A DNA stretch of 59,140 nucleotides from Actinomycetes bacterium (GTDB lineage: Bacteria > Actinomycetota > Acidimicrobiia > Acidimicrobiales > Ilumatobacteraceae): NCBI GenBank assembly GCA_025359865.1, contig JANYDH010000068.1, forward strand, positions 1-59,140, written 5' to 3'. Positions 17,427-24,922 of the stretch are shown piece by piece. Made by a program: the position numbers and the translations under genes. Each line of letters begins with the position of its first letter. The stretch's first letter is position 1. Under the pieces are notes generated by a model, which did no database searches, was not told the DNA's origin, and worked only from the letters and a program-made list of their open reading frames with translations.

Positions 17427-18152
17427 ATGACGCGCCCGATCGATCTCAATGCCGACCTGGGGGAAGGATTCGGGCGTTGGGTGCTGGGCGACGACCTGAC
17501 ACTTCTGTCGCTGGTCACGTCGGCCAATGTCGCCTGTGGGTTTCACGCCGGTGATCCATCGGTCATGCGCCGTACCTGTCTGGCTGCTGTCGAGCGTGGG
17601 GTTCGGGTCGGAGCTCACGTGAGTTATCCGGATCTGGCCGGTTTCGGTAGGCGCTTTATCGACATGCAGCCCGATGAATTGACCGACGCAGTGCTGTATC
17701 AGTTGGGGGCACTCGACGGCATCGCCCGAGCGTCGGGCACGCGGGTGACCTATGTCAAGCCCCATGGGGCGCTGTACAACGCCATCGTCGACCATGAGCA
17801 GCAAGCGGCTGCAGTGGTGGCTGCGGTTGGGTTGTACGACTCAATGCTGCCGGTGGTGGGTCTTGCCGGCTCTGCCGCACAGCGTGCCGCCAACCATCGC
17901 GGCGTTCGATTCGTCGTTGAAGGGTTCGCCGACCGCGGCTATACATCTGACCGGCAGCTGCTGGCGCGCACGATGCCAGGGGCATTGCTCACCGAGCCGG
18001 CGACCGTCGCCCGCCAAGCGGTGCAGTTGTTGTCGTGGGGCGTCGAGTCGATCTGTGTGCACGGTGATACCCCCAATGCTGCGGCGTCGGCAGCTGCGGT
18101 TCGTGCAGCTCTGGTCAAGATCGGTGCAACGCTGCAACCGTTCGCTTCGTGA
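17427..18152 (+). CDS. pxpA: 5-oxoprolinase subunit A (LamB/YcsF family)
   Basis: A 241-residue subunit of the PxpABC complex, which opens 5-oxoproline (pyroglutamate) to glutamate at the cost of ATP. The family signature is complete: IDLNADLGEGFGRW at the N-terminus, ANVACGFHAGDP, VGAHVSYPDLAGFGRR, YVKPHGALYN and ICVHGDTPNA near the end. ATG 17427 lies 19 bp after prcA. The end overlaps the GTG start of pxpB by 4 bp. Confidence 0.93.
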   Translation: MTRPIDLNADLGEGFGRWVLGDDLTLLSLVTSANVACGFHAGDPSVMRRTCLAAVERGVRVGAHVSYPDLAGFGRRFIDMQPDELTDAVLYQLGALDGIARASGTRVTYVKPHGALYNAIVDHEQQAAAVVAAVGLYDSMLPVVGLAGSAAQRAANHRGVRFVVEGFADRGYTSDRQLLARTMPGALLTEPATVARQAVQLLSWGVESICVHGDTPNAAASAAAVRAALVKIGATLQPFAS

Positions 18153-18757
18153 AGCCCGCCGTGCGACTGCTGCCCTACGGGCCGCGTGCGGTGTTGGCCG
18201 AGTACGACAACCTCGACCAGGTGTTGGGTATGGCAGCGCACCTCCGTTCGCTGGGTCTGCCCGGCGTGATCGACGTGGTGCCCGCAGCGCGAACCGTGCT
18301 TGTGCACCACGATGGAGGCGACATTGCCGACCTCGTTGTCGTCTTACACGAACGCCACGTTGCGCCGAGCGCCACAGGCGAGCCCATCGAGTTGCCGGTC
18401 ACCTACGATGGAGCCGACCTCACTGTCGTCGCCAGCGCGTGCAGACTCTCGGCCGGTGAGGTTGTCGATATCCACTCGGGGGCGCTCTATACGGTGGCGT
18501 TCTGCGGCTTCATGCCTGGATTCGCCTACCTGATCGGGCTCGACCCGCGACTTCATCTTCCGCGCCGCAACTCACCTCGGCCGCGAGTGCCTGCCGGCTC
18601 GGTCGCTGTCGCGGCGGAGTACACCGCGGTCTACCCGTCGGCCAGTCCGGGCGGGTGGCATCTACTCGGTCATACCAATGCTGAGATGTGGAACATCGAC
18701 CAAAGTCGTCCAGCGCTGTTGGAGCCTGGTTCGATTGTCAGATTTGTTCCGATGTGA
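18149..18757 (+). CDS. pxpB: 5-oxoprolinase subunit B (KipI-like)
   Basis: A 202-residue subunit with the allophanate-hydrolase-subunit-1/KipI cyclophilin-like fold. Conserved blocks are LLPYGPRAVLAEY, YTVAFCGFMPGFAYLIGLD, and the PAGSVAVAAEYTAVYPSASPG segment, followed by GGWHLLGHT. The GTG start at 18149 overlaps pxpA, and the stop overlaps the GTG of pxpC, so all three subunits are translationally coupled. Confidence 0.93.
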   Translation: MKPAVRLLPYGPRAVLAEYDNLDQVLGMAAHLRSLGLPGVIDVVPAARTVLVHHDGGDIADLVVVLHERHVAPSATGEPIELPVTYDGADLTVVASACRLSAGEVVDIHSGALYTVAFCGFMPGFAYLIGLDPRLHLPRRNSPRPRVPAGSVAVAAEYTAVYPSASPGGWHLLGHTNAEMWNIDQSRPALLEPGSIVRFVPM

Positions 18758-19554
18758 TTCACGTCGTCGCATGGGGCATCGCCGGATCGATTCGTGATGC
18801 CGGACGTCCCGGTCTCGCCCACCTCGGTCAGGGTCGTGGGGGAGCGCTAGACCTTGCCTCGCTTGCGCTCGCCAATCGACTGGTCGGCAATCCTGAGGGC
18901 ATCGCGGCGATCGAGTCATGCGGCGGCCTGCAACTGCGGCTCGATCGCCCGACGATGGTGGCCGTCACAGGCGCCCAGGCAGATCTTTCCGTCCTGAGCG
19001 GCCCCCCGCTCGGGTGGGGGGTGCCGGTGGTGTTGCCGGCTGGGGCGATCGTTCGTATCGGTCGCGTGAACAGCGGCGTACGCATCTACCTTGCTGTCCG
19101 CGGTGGCATTCGACGTATCGGGGGCGACACGCTGGTGGCAGGGCCAGACCCGGGCCGACCAGCCTCGACAGCGATCGCCAGTCCCCACCTGTGGCCGGAT
19201 GCCGTGCACCTCTGGCCTGGTCCCCGAATCGACTGGTTCGCTCCAGGGGCGTGGCACACGCTGATCTCGAGTACGTTCACCGTGCTCGCCGACAGCAACC
19301 GTGTCGGCGTGCGCCTCGCGGGGCCGCTGCTCGAACGGACCGATGCCCGTGAGTTGCCGTCCGAGGGCCTGATCGAAGGCGCGGTGCAGGTGCTGCCCGA
19401 TGGTGGGCCGATCATCATGCTCGCTGATCATCCGACAACGGGCGGCTACCCGGTGATCGGGATCGTCGATCCCGCGGACGTGGCGGTGCTCGCCCAAACC
19501 CCGATTGGTGCAGCGATCCGGTTTCTCCCTGCCAAGCCGGTCTACGAACGCTAG
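18754..19554 (+). CDS. pxpC: 5-oxoprolinase subunit C (KipA-like, biotin-dependent carboxyltransferase fold)
   Basis: A 266-residue subunit with the KipA/allophanate-hydrolase-subunit-2 fold. GSIRDAGRPGLAHLGQGRGGALD at the start is diagnostic, followed by NPEGIAAIESCGGL, GAQADL, SNRVGVRLAGPLLER and ADHPTTGGYPVIGIV. Start GTG 18754 overlaps the pxpB stop (GTGA). The neighbour 9 bp downstream is pafA, so pxpABC is wedged inside the pupylation locus. Confidence 0.92.
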   Translation: MIHVVAWGIAGSIRDAGRPGLAHLGQGRGGALDLASLALANRLVGNPEGIAAIESCGGLQLRLDRPTMVAVTGAQADLSVLSGPPLGWGVPVVLPAGAIVRIGRVNSGVRIYLAVRGGIRRIGGDTLVAGPDPGRPASTAIASPHLWPDAVHLWPGPRIDWFAPGAWHTLISSTFTVLADSNRVGVRLAGPLLERTDARELPSEGLIEGAVQVLPDGGPIIMLADHPTTGGYPVIGIVDPADVAVLAQTPIGAAIRFLPAKPVYER

Positions 19555-19563
19555 GTTGTCGGA

Positions 19564-20922
19564 ATGGAGCGCCGCATCTTCGGGCTCGAGAACGAGTACG
19601 GCGTTACCTGCACGTTGCGCGGGCAGCGTCGCCTGAGTCCCGACGAGGTCGCCCGATATTTGTTCAGGCGTGTTGTCAGCTGGGGACGCAGCAGCAACGT
19701 CTTTCTGCAGAACGGCGCACGGTTGTACCTCGACGTCGGCTCGCACCCCGAGTACGCCACACCCGAATGCGACAGTCTGTACGACCTGGTCGTTCACGAC
19801 CGGGCCGGAGAGCGGATCCTCGAGAGCCTGGTCGAGTCTGCCGAGCAACGACTGCGTGAGGAGGGTATCCGGGGCACCGTCTACCTGTTCAAGAACAACA
19901 CTGATTCGGCTGGCAACAGCTACGGCTGCCACGAGAACTACCTCACCAGACGAAGCGACGACCTCGGCCACTATGCCGAGGTCTTGATCCCGTTCCTCGT
20001 CAGTCGTCAGATCTACACTGGCGCCGGCAAGGTGTTGCAAACGGCTCGGGGGCCGCTCTACTCCATGGCCCAGCGCGCCGAGCACATCTGGGAAGGCGTC
20101 TCAAGCGCCACCACTCGCAGCCGGCCGATCATCAATACGCGTGACGAGCCTCATGCCGACGCCGAGCGCTACCGCAGGTTGCATGTCATCGTCGGCGACT
20201 CCAACATGAGCGAGTACACCACGTTCTTGAAGGTCGGAGCCGTGGCCTGCATGCTCCGGATGCTGGAAGACCCGTCCGTGGTGCTTCGTGACATGACACT
20301 CGAGAACCCGATCAGGGCAATCAGAGATATCAGTCACGACATGACCTGTCGTCGGCGTGTGCGCCTGTCCAATGGTCGCGAAGTCAGTGCCCTCGACATC
20401 CAACGCGAGTACCTCGACCGGGCGCTGCGTTACGCCGACACCAAGGGGTTCCCACCGCTCGAGCAACGGGCGCTCGAGATGTGGGAGCACTGCGTTTCCA
20501 CCATCGAAAACGACCCGCTGAAACTCGATCGCGAAGTCGACTGGGTGATCAAGTACCGGCTCATCGAGGCATACCGGGCACGACATGATCTGCCGCTCGG
20601 CGACGCGCGTGTGCAGCTACTCGACCTGCAGTACCACGACATCAGTCGCTATCGAAGCCCGTTCTACAAACTCCAAGACCGCGGGTTGGTCGAACGTATT
20701 TGTACCGACGCCGATATCGATATCGCGGTCGATCTACCACCGCAGACCACGCGCGCTCGTCTGCGTGGCGAGTTCATCAAGAAGGCCAAGGAACGCAAAC
20801 GTGACTACACCGTCGACTGGGTCCATCTCAAGATCAACGATCAAGCACAACGCACCGTGCTGTGCAAGGACCCCTTCAAGAGCCGCGACGAGCGTGTCGA
20901 GAAACTCATCGCCTCGCTGTGA
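19564..20922 (+). CDS. pafA: PafA: Pup--protein ligase
   Basis: A 452-residue ligase that uses ATP to join the C-terminal Glu of Pup to lysine side chains. It shares the fold of Dop but lacks the Dop loop. The N-terminus [14 protein letters not shown] holds nucleotide-site residues; D57 in [19 protein letters not shown] is the conserved catalytic Asp; [19 protein letters not shown] and [12 protein letters not shown] follow. The C-terminal small domain (about 390-452) contains the Lys/Arg-rich Pup-groove region. ATG 19564 is 9 bp after pxpC. Confidence 0.95.
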   Translation: MERRIFGLENEYGVTCTLRGQRRLSPDEVARYLFRRVVSWGRSSNVFLQNGARLYLDVGSHPEYATPECDSLYDLVVHDRAGERILESLVESAEQRLREEGIRGTVYLFKNNTDSAGNSYGCHENYLTRRSDDLGHYAEVLIPFLVSRQIYTGAGKVLQTARGPLYSMAQRAEHIWEGVSSATTRSRPIINTRDEPHADAERYRRLHVIVGDSNMSEYTTFLKVGAVACMLRMLEDPSVVLRDMTLENPIRAIRDISHDMTCRRRVRLSNGREVSALDIQREYLDRALRYADTKGFPPLEQRALEMWEHCVSTIENDPLKLDREVDWVIKYRLIEAYRARHDLPLGDARVQLLDLQYHDISRYRSPFYKLQDRGLVERICTDADIDIAVDLPPQTTRARLRGEFIKKAKERKRDYTVDWVHLKINDQAQRTVLCKDPFKSRDERVEKLIASL

Positions 20923-20966
20923 AACACGCGCCTTTGAACCATCCGACACTGAAGCCCAACTGAACG

Positions 20967-22013
20967 GTGACGTCGTTTCGCACAGCGCGTGTTGTCGAAA
21001 TCCTGTCTGAACGACCGGGTTTGCAGCGTGTCCGACTTGACGATGCAAGCTGCGCGTATGCGCTCACACAGTTGATCGGACGGGTGGCGGTCGATGATGA
21101 CGTGATCATCAACACCACTGCCGTCGAACTCAGGCTGGGAACGGGTGGTTGGCACGTGGTGCACTGGAATCTCAGCCGACGAGAACTGCATCAGCCAGGC
21201 CCTGGACACATCATGAAAGTGCGTTACACCAGCCTCCAGGTCGATACGGGTGCGGCAGAGGAGCAGCTCATCGAGCCGGTCGAGCATCTGCCGAACCTCG
21301 GTGGGGTTCCTGTTCTCGTGGGCGGCCTGCACAGCCAGATCGGTGTGGTCGCCGTCGTGCTGCGGGCCCTACGCCCCGACCTGCGCGTGAGCTATGTCAT
21401 GACCGATGGTGCCGCATTGCCACTGGCGCTGAGTGATCTCGTCGCCGACCTCCGTGAACTTGGCTTCCTGGCCGGGACAGTCACGGCCGGTCATGCATTC
21501 GGCGGAGAACTCGAGGCGGTGAGCGTGCCGTCGGCACTGCACCTTGCTATCGCGCTCCAGCACGCCGATGTCGTCCTCTGTGCGATGGGTCCAGGAGTGG
21601 TCGGTACGAACACAGCGCTTGGCACCACAAGCGTCGAGGTGGCCGCCATCTTGACCGCGGCAGCGCAGTTGGGGGGAAGGCCGATTGCCATCGCGCGCGC
21701 CAGCAGTGGCGACGAGCGGCCACGCCATCAAAGCATCAGCCATCACACGATCACGTCGCTCAAGCTCACCCCTACGCCGGTCACCGTTCCAGTTCCCATC
21801 GACAGCGGGCTGGGAGCGCAGGTACCACGTCCTCACCGTGCGGTGGAAGTGGAAGTGCCAGATGTCGCAGCGTTGTTGGCCGAGGCGGGCATGACCATCA
21901 CCACCATGGGTCGTGGTCCTGCCAGTGACCGATTGTTCTTCGATGTAGCGGCAGCCGCCGCCGTGCATGCCGCCAAGGTGGCCCCCATGGGCGATACGGT
22001 GACACCCGCATGA
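20967..22013 (+). CDS. DUF3866 family protein
   Basis: A 348-residue cytoplasmic-looking protein of a conserved family without known function, found mainly in actinobacteria and Firmicutes. Family blocks are GPGHIMKVRYTSLQVDTGAAEE (residues about 78-100), LPNLGGVPVLVGGLHSQIGVVA, AGHAFGGELEAVSVPSAL and GPGVVGTNTALGTTSVEVA. No transmembrane segment or catalytic motif is evident. GTG 20967 is used as start. The stop overlaps the lepB ATG (ATGA), so it is coupled to the signal peptidase gene. Confidence 0.82.
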   Translation: MTSFRTARVVEILSERPGLQRVRLDDASCAYALTQLIGRVAVDDDVIINTTAVELRLGTGGWHVVHWNLSRRELHQPGPGHIMKVRYTSLQVDTGAAEEQLIEPVEHLPNLGGVPVLVGGLHSQIGVVAVVLRALRPDLRVSYVMTDGAALPLALSDLVADLRELGFLAGTVTAGHAFGGELEAVSVPSALHLAIALQHADVVLCAMGPGVVGTNTALGTTSVEVAAILTAAAQLGGRPIAIARASSGDERPRHQSISHHTITSLKLTPTPVTVPVPIDSGLGAQVPRPHRAVEVEVPDVAALLAEAGMTITTMGRGPASDRLFFDVAAAAAVHAAKVAPMGDTVTPA

Positions 22014-22684
22014 CCGACGAGCCGTATTCCAACCCTGGTACGGAGGCAGGCGGACACGTCCCTGCGGCCCATGTTCCGCCTGGCACGGTCAGTACCGAAC
22101 TCGACGAGTTGATGATCGAGGAAGAGTACGTGACGGTCAAGAAACCCAAGAAGCGAAAGTTGAATCCGCTTGTCGAGTGGCTGGTGGTCGTCGCTGTCGC
22201 GATCACCTCGGCGCTGTTGGTACGGGCGTTCGTGGTGCAGCAGTTCGCCGTCGAGGGCGAGTCGATGATGAGCACGCTGCACGACGGCGACCGCGTCCTT
22301 GTCAACCGCCTCAGCTATCGCCTCCACGATCCGCGCCGCGGCGACGTGGTAGTGCTGAAGCGGTTCGACGGCGCAAGCGCGGAACGCGATCTCATCAAGC
22401 GTGTCATCGGTCTTCCCGGCGAGAACATCGAGTTCCGTTCATGTGTGGCCTACATCAACGACGTGCCCCTCGACGAGCCGTACATCGATCCCGTGCTTCA
22501 GGCCCGTGACGGGTGTGGCGGCGACCAGCCGAAGCTGCTTGTCCCAAAAGACCAGGTCTTCGTGATGGGCGATCATCGGGGCCGTTCGAGTGACAGTCGC
22601 GCCTTCGGGCCTGTGCCATACGATTTGTTGATCGGTCGAGCGTTCGTCATCATCTGGCCGTTCGCGGACTGGGGCTGGTTGTAG
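22010..22684 (+). CDS. lepB: Signal peptidase I
   Basis: A 224-residue membrane-bound serine protease that removes signal peptides from exported proteins. A polar N-terminal tail of about 50 residues precedes one transmembrane helix (about 53-75). The Ser/Lys dyad is S85 (VEGESMMSTL) and K130 (RDLIKRVIGLPGE); the C-terminal block VFVMGDHRGRSSDSRAFGPV is the family box E. Export genes tatB and tatC lie nearby. A palindromic repeat follows 18 bp after the stop. Confidence 0.94.
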   Translation: MTDEPYSNPGTEAGGHVPAAHVPPGTVSTELDELMIEEEYVTVKKPKKRKLNPLVEWLVVVAVAITSALLVRAFVVQQFAVEGESMMSTLHDGDRVLVNRLSYRLHDPRRGDVVVLKRFDGASAERDLIKRVIGLPGENIEFRSCVAYINDVPLDEPYIDPVLQARDGCGGDQPKLLVPKDQVFVMGDHRGRSSDSRAFGPVPYDLLIGRAFVIIWPFADWGWL

Positions 22685-22701
22685 TACCGGTGACCCGCCG
22701 G

Positions 22702-22742
22702 TTGTGAGGTTCCGGCAGTCCAGTCCGCACCGAAACTCACAA
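22702..22742. repeat. Dispersed palindromic repeat, family B, copy 1
   Basis: 41 bp beginning ttgtgaggttccgg and ending gaaactcacaa. The ends form an imperfect inverted repeat, so transcripts can fold into a hairpin. It lies between the convergent lepB and glycerophosphodiesterase genes, where a bidirectional terminator would be expected, but no T-run follows. A second copy in opposite orientation is at 47372-47412, with about 34 of 41 positions identical by eye. Confidence 0.75.
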
Positions 22743-22789
22743 GACACGCCGGACCGCACCACCCGCTGGAACGGCGGCAGACCAGGTTT

Positions 22790-23521
22790 TCAGCTGATGA
22801 CGGGCGGCGCGCCCAATTCGTGCCGGTAGGCCTCGATCATCCGGTCGACCCAGTTGCTGTAGATGCCGTCGAGGCCCATCCGTAGCGCGGACCTTAGGAT
22901 TTCGTCGAACTGCATATCCCACCCGAACGCAACCCGGTCGAAGCGGTGGAACAGGGCTGCGAGTCCGCCCGTCCAGTCGGTGTGATGCATGTTCACCGCG
23001 TCGATACCCTCGTTCGCCAATGTGGCAGCGCGCCGCTCGGGACCCTCCTTGATGCGCGCCAGTCGGGTCGAATCGACCAACTTGGCACCTTGGCCGCGTA
23101 GTTCGAGCAGGGTCTGCCAACTCGGTGAACACAGCCACAAGCGAGGCAGCATGTCCTGCGATGCCTGCCGGGTGGCGTCGATGACCGCCTGGCCGGTACC
23201 GGGTGCCTTCAGATCGAGCGACAGGTGGTATGCGGTACCACAGCTCTCGAATAGCTCGGCGAGCGAAGGGATGTGGGTAGGCAGTTGGCGGCGAGATACC
23301 TCGCCGATCGGACGCTTGCGCAGGCGTGTCGAGACGACTCCGTCGTGGTCGAGCACTGCCACGCCATCGGCGGTGAGCCAAACGTCGCTCTCTAGTCCGG
23401 GCGCTCCAAGGCGAAGTGCAAGCGTGAACGCCTCGAGCGTATTTTCTCGAGCGTGTGCGCTGGCTCCTCGGTGCGCAAATGGGATGGGCGCGGCCAACAA
23501 TGAGGGAAGGCGTTGTTGCAC
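22790..23521 (-). CDS. Glycerophosphodiester phosphodiesterase
   Basis: A protein of about 243 residues that hydrolyses glycerophosphodiesters to glycerol-3-phosphate and an alcohol. The GDPD signature is clear: IPFAHRGASAHARENTLEAF with catalytic HRG and EN residues, LESDVWLTADGVAVLDHDG (metal-binding E-x-D and catalytic HD), then LSLDLK further on. The C-terminal GLDGIYSNWVDRM is also typical. The reading frame runs far upstream through the tatB region, but that part is only antisense shadow. GTG 23521 or the paired TTG codons just before the AHRG motif are the likely starts. It is divergent from tatB. Confidence 0.87.
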   Translation of the reverse strand: MQQRLPSLLAAPIPFAHRGASAHARENTLEAFTLALRLGAPGLESDVWLTADGVAVLDHDGVVSTRLRKRPIGEVSRRQLPTHIPSLAELFESCGTAYHLSLDLKAPGTGQAVIDATRQASQDMLPRLWLCSPSWQTLLELRGQGAKLVDSTRLARIKEGPERRAATLANEGIDAVNMHHTDWTGGLAALFHRFDRVAFGWDMQFDEILRSALRMGLDGIYSNWVDRMIEAYRHELGAPPVIS

Positions 23522-23593
23522 GTCGCGATACTGCCACCTAGCGACGCAGGATCCGCCCCCGACTTTTGGCAACGACGTCCTAGACTGCGCTCT

Positions 23594-24112
23594 GTGTTCA
23601 ACTTCAGTGGCAGCGAAATCGTTTTTCTGCTCCTGATCGCTCTCATCGTGCTCGGTCCAGAAAAGCTGCCCGACGCTGTGCGCAAGTTCGGCAAGACGTA
23701 TGCCGAGTTCAAGAAGGTCACCTCCGGTTTTCAATCCGAGCTCAAGTCTGCTCTTGACGAACCAATGAGGGAGATGCGCGAAACTGCCGACGCATTCAAG
23801 AAGGCAGCGAGCTTCGACATCGACACCGATCTGGGCTTGAAGGACCTGTTCATACAGGGTGCCGCTAGCGCGGAGCCCTCGCCGCCGACAGATTTGCCGG
23901 ATGCGGTCCCGCCAGTCGCAATCGGTGAGGAGCCACCGATCGAGATCGTTCGCGACGCAGGTCCACGGTTCACCAGTGCTGCTCCTGCGCAGCCGGCATG
24001 GACATCGGTCGTGTACCCGAATACTCCGGCTGCGGCGGATCCTCCAGCTGCTAGTGCCGAGCCGGCTGCTAAGGTCGCGTTGAGCGATGAGTCCGGAGTG
24101 GCCGGACCATGA
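23594..24112 (+). CDS. tatB: Sec-independent translocase subunit TatB
   Basis: A 172-residue component of the Tat export system, which carries folded proteins across the membrane. GTG 23594 opens VFNFSGSEIVFLLLIALIVLGPEKLPDAVR: one short transmembrane helix, the GPE hinge, then an amphipathic helix (to about residue 60). A long acidic, Ala/Pro-rich tail follows. The GPEKLP motif and long tail favour TatB over TatA. The stop overlaps tatC by 4 bp. A separate tatA is not present in this window. Confidence 0.88.
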   Translation: MFNFSGSEIVFLLLIALIVLGPEKLPDAVRKFGKTYAEFKKVTSGFQSELKSALDEPMREMRETADAFKKAASFDIDTDLGLKDLFIQGAASAEPSPPTDLPDAVPPVAIGEEPPIEIVRDAGPRFTSAAPAQPAWTSVVYPNTPAAADPPAASAEPAAKVALSDESGVAGP

Positions 24113-24909
24113 AGTTCCCGTTTCGTCGAGGTGCCAAACCTCCGGTCGCATCGTCCGAAGACCGGATGACGCTCACCCAGCATCTGGCCGAACTACGCAC
24201 GCGGGTCATCCGGAGCATGCTCGCGGTGGTACTCGGAGTGATCTTGATGCTCGCCTTCTACGACCCGGTCCTGCGGTTCATCAAGCGGCCCTATGTGAGC
24301 CTGTGCAACGAACGCGGTCCCGATTTCTGTACGGCCGACTTGTTCTCGCTGGGACCGCTCGACGGCTTCACGACACGGCTTTCGATTTCCACCTACGGGG
24401 GCATCATCTTGGCGCTGCCCGTGATCCTGTGGCAGATCTGGCGATTTATCGTGCCAGCGTTGCACGCCAAGGAAAAAAAGTATGCGATTCCGTTCGTGTT
24501 CAGTTCCGTCGCGCTGTTCGCACTCGGTGGGGTCATCGCCTACTGGACGCTCGACAAAGCGCTCGAGTTCCTGATTTCGTGGTCTGGTGAGAATGTCAAA
24601 CAGGTCTTCCCGGTCGATAAGTACGTCAGCCTCGTCGGTCTGATGGTGGCAGCGTTCGGCATCGGGTTCGAGTTCCCTGTGCTCTTGGTTTTTCTGCAAC
24701 TCGCCGGTGTGCTCACACCACAGATGCTGCTCAAGCAATGGCGGTACGCGATCCTGATCATCTTCGTTCTGGCAGCAGTGATCACGCCGAGTGGCGACCC
24801 ATACAGCATGATGGCTCTCGCGGGGCCGATGACGGTCTTTTATTTCATTGCAGTACTCATCGGCTATCTCAATCAACGACGCAAGCGCGCGGCCGAAGCC
24901 GCAGCCTGA
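24109..24909 (+). CDS. tatC: Sec-independent translocase subunit TatC
   Basis: A 266-residue polytopic protein with six hydrophobic segments that binds twin-arginine signal peptides. The N-terminal signature MTLTQHLAELRTRVIRSM contains the conserved HLxELRxR motif. Later blocks include FALGGVIAYW and GFGIGFEFPVLLVFLQLAGVLT-like stretches typical of the fifth and sixth helices. ATG 24109 overlaps the tatB stop, so the two proteins are coupled. The C-terminal tail is basic. Confidence 0.94.
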   Translation: MKFPFRRGAKPPVASSEDRMTLTQHLAELRTRVIRSMLAVVLGVILMLAFYDPVLRFIKRPYVSLCNERGPDFCTADLFSLGPLDGFTTRLSISTYGGIILALPVILWQIWRFIVPALHAKEKKYAIPFVFSSVALFALGGVIAYWTLDKALEFLISWSGENVKQVFPVDKYVSLVGLMVAAFGIGFEFPVLLVFLQLAGVLTPQMLLKQWRYAILIIFVLAAVITPSGDPYSMMALAGPMTVFYFIAVLIGYLNQRRKRAAEAAA

Positions 24910-24922
24910 CACGAGTGATGCC

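Noticed and set aside
23522-24151. N-terminal extension of the glycerophosphodiesterase
   Set aside because: The extension is antisense to tatB and has no relation to the GDPD family, which begins right at the AHRG motif.
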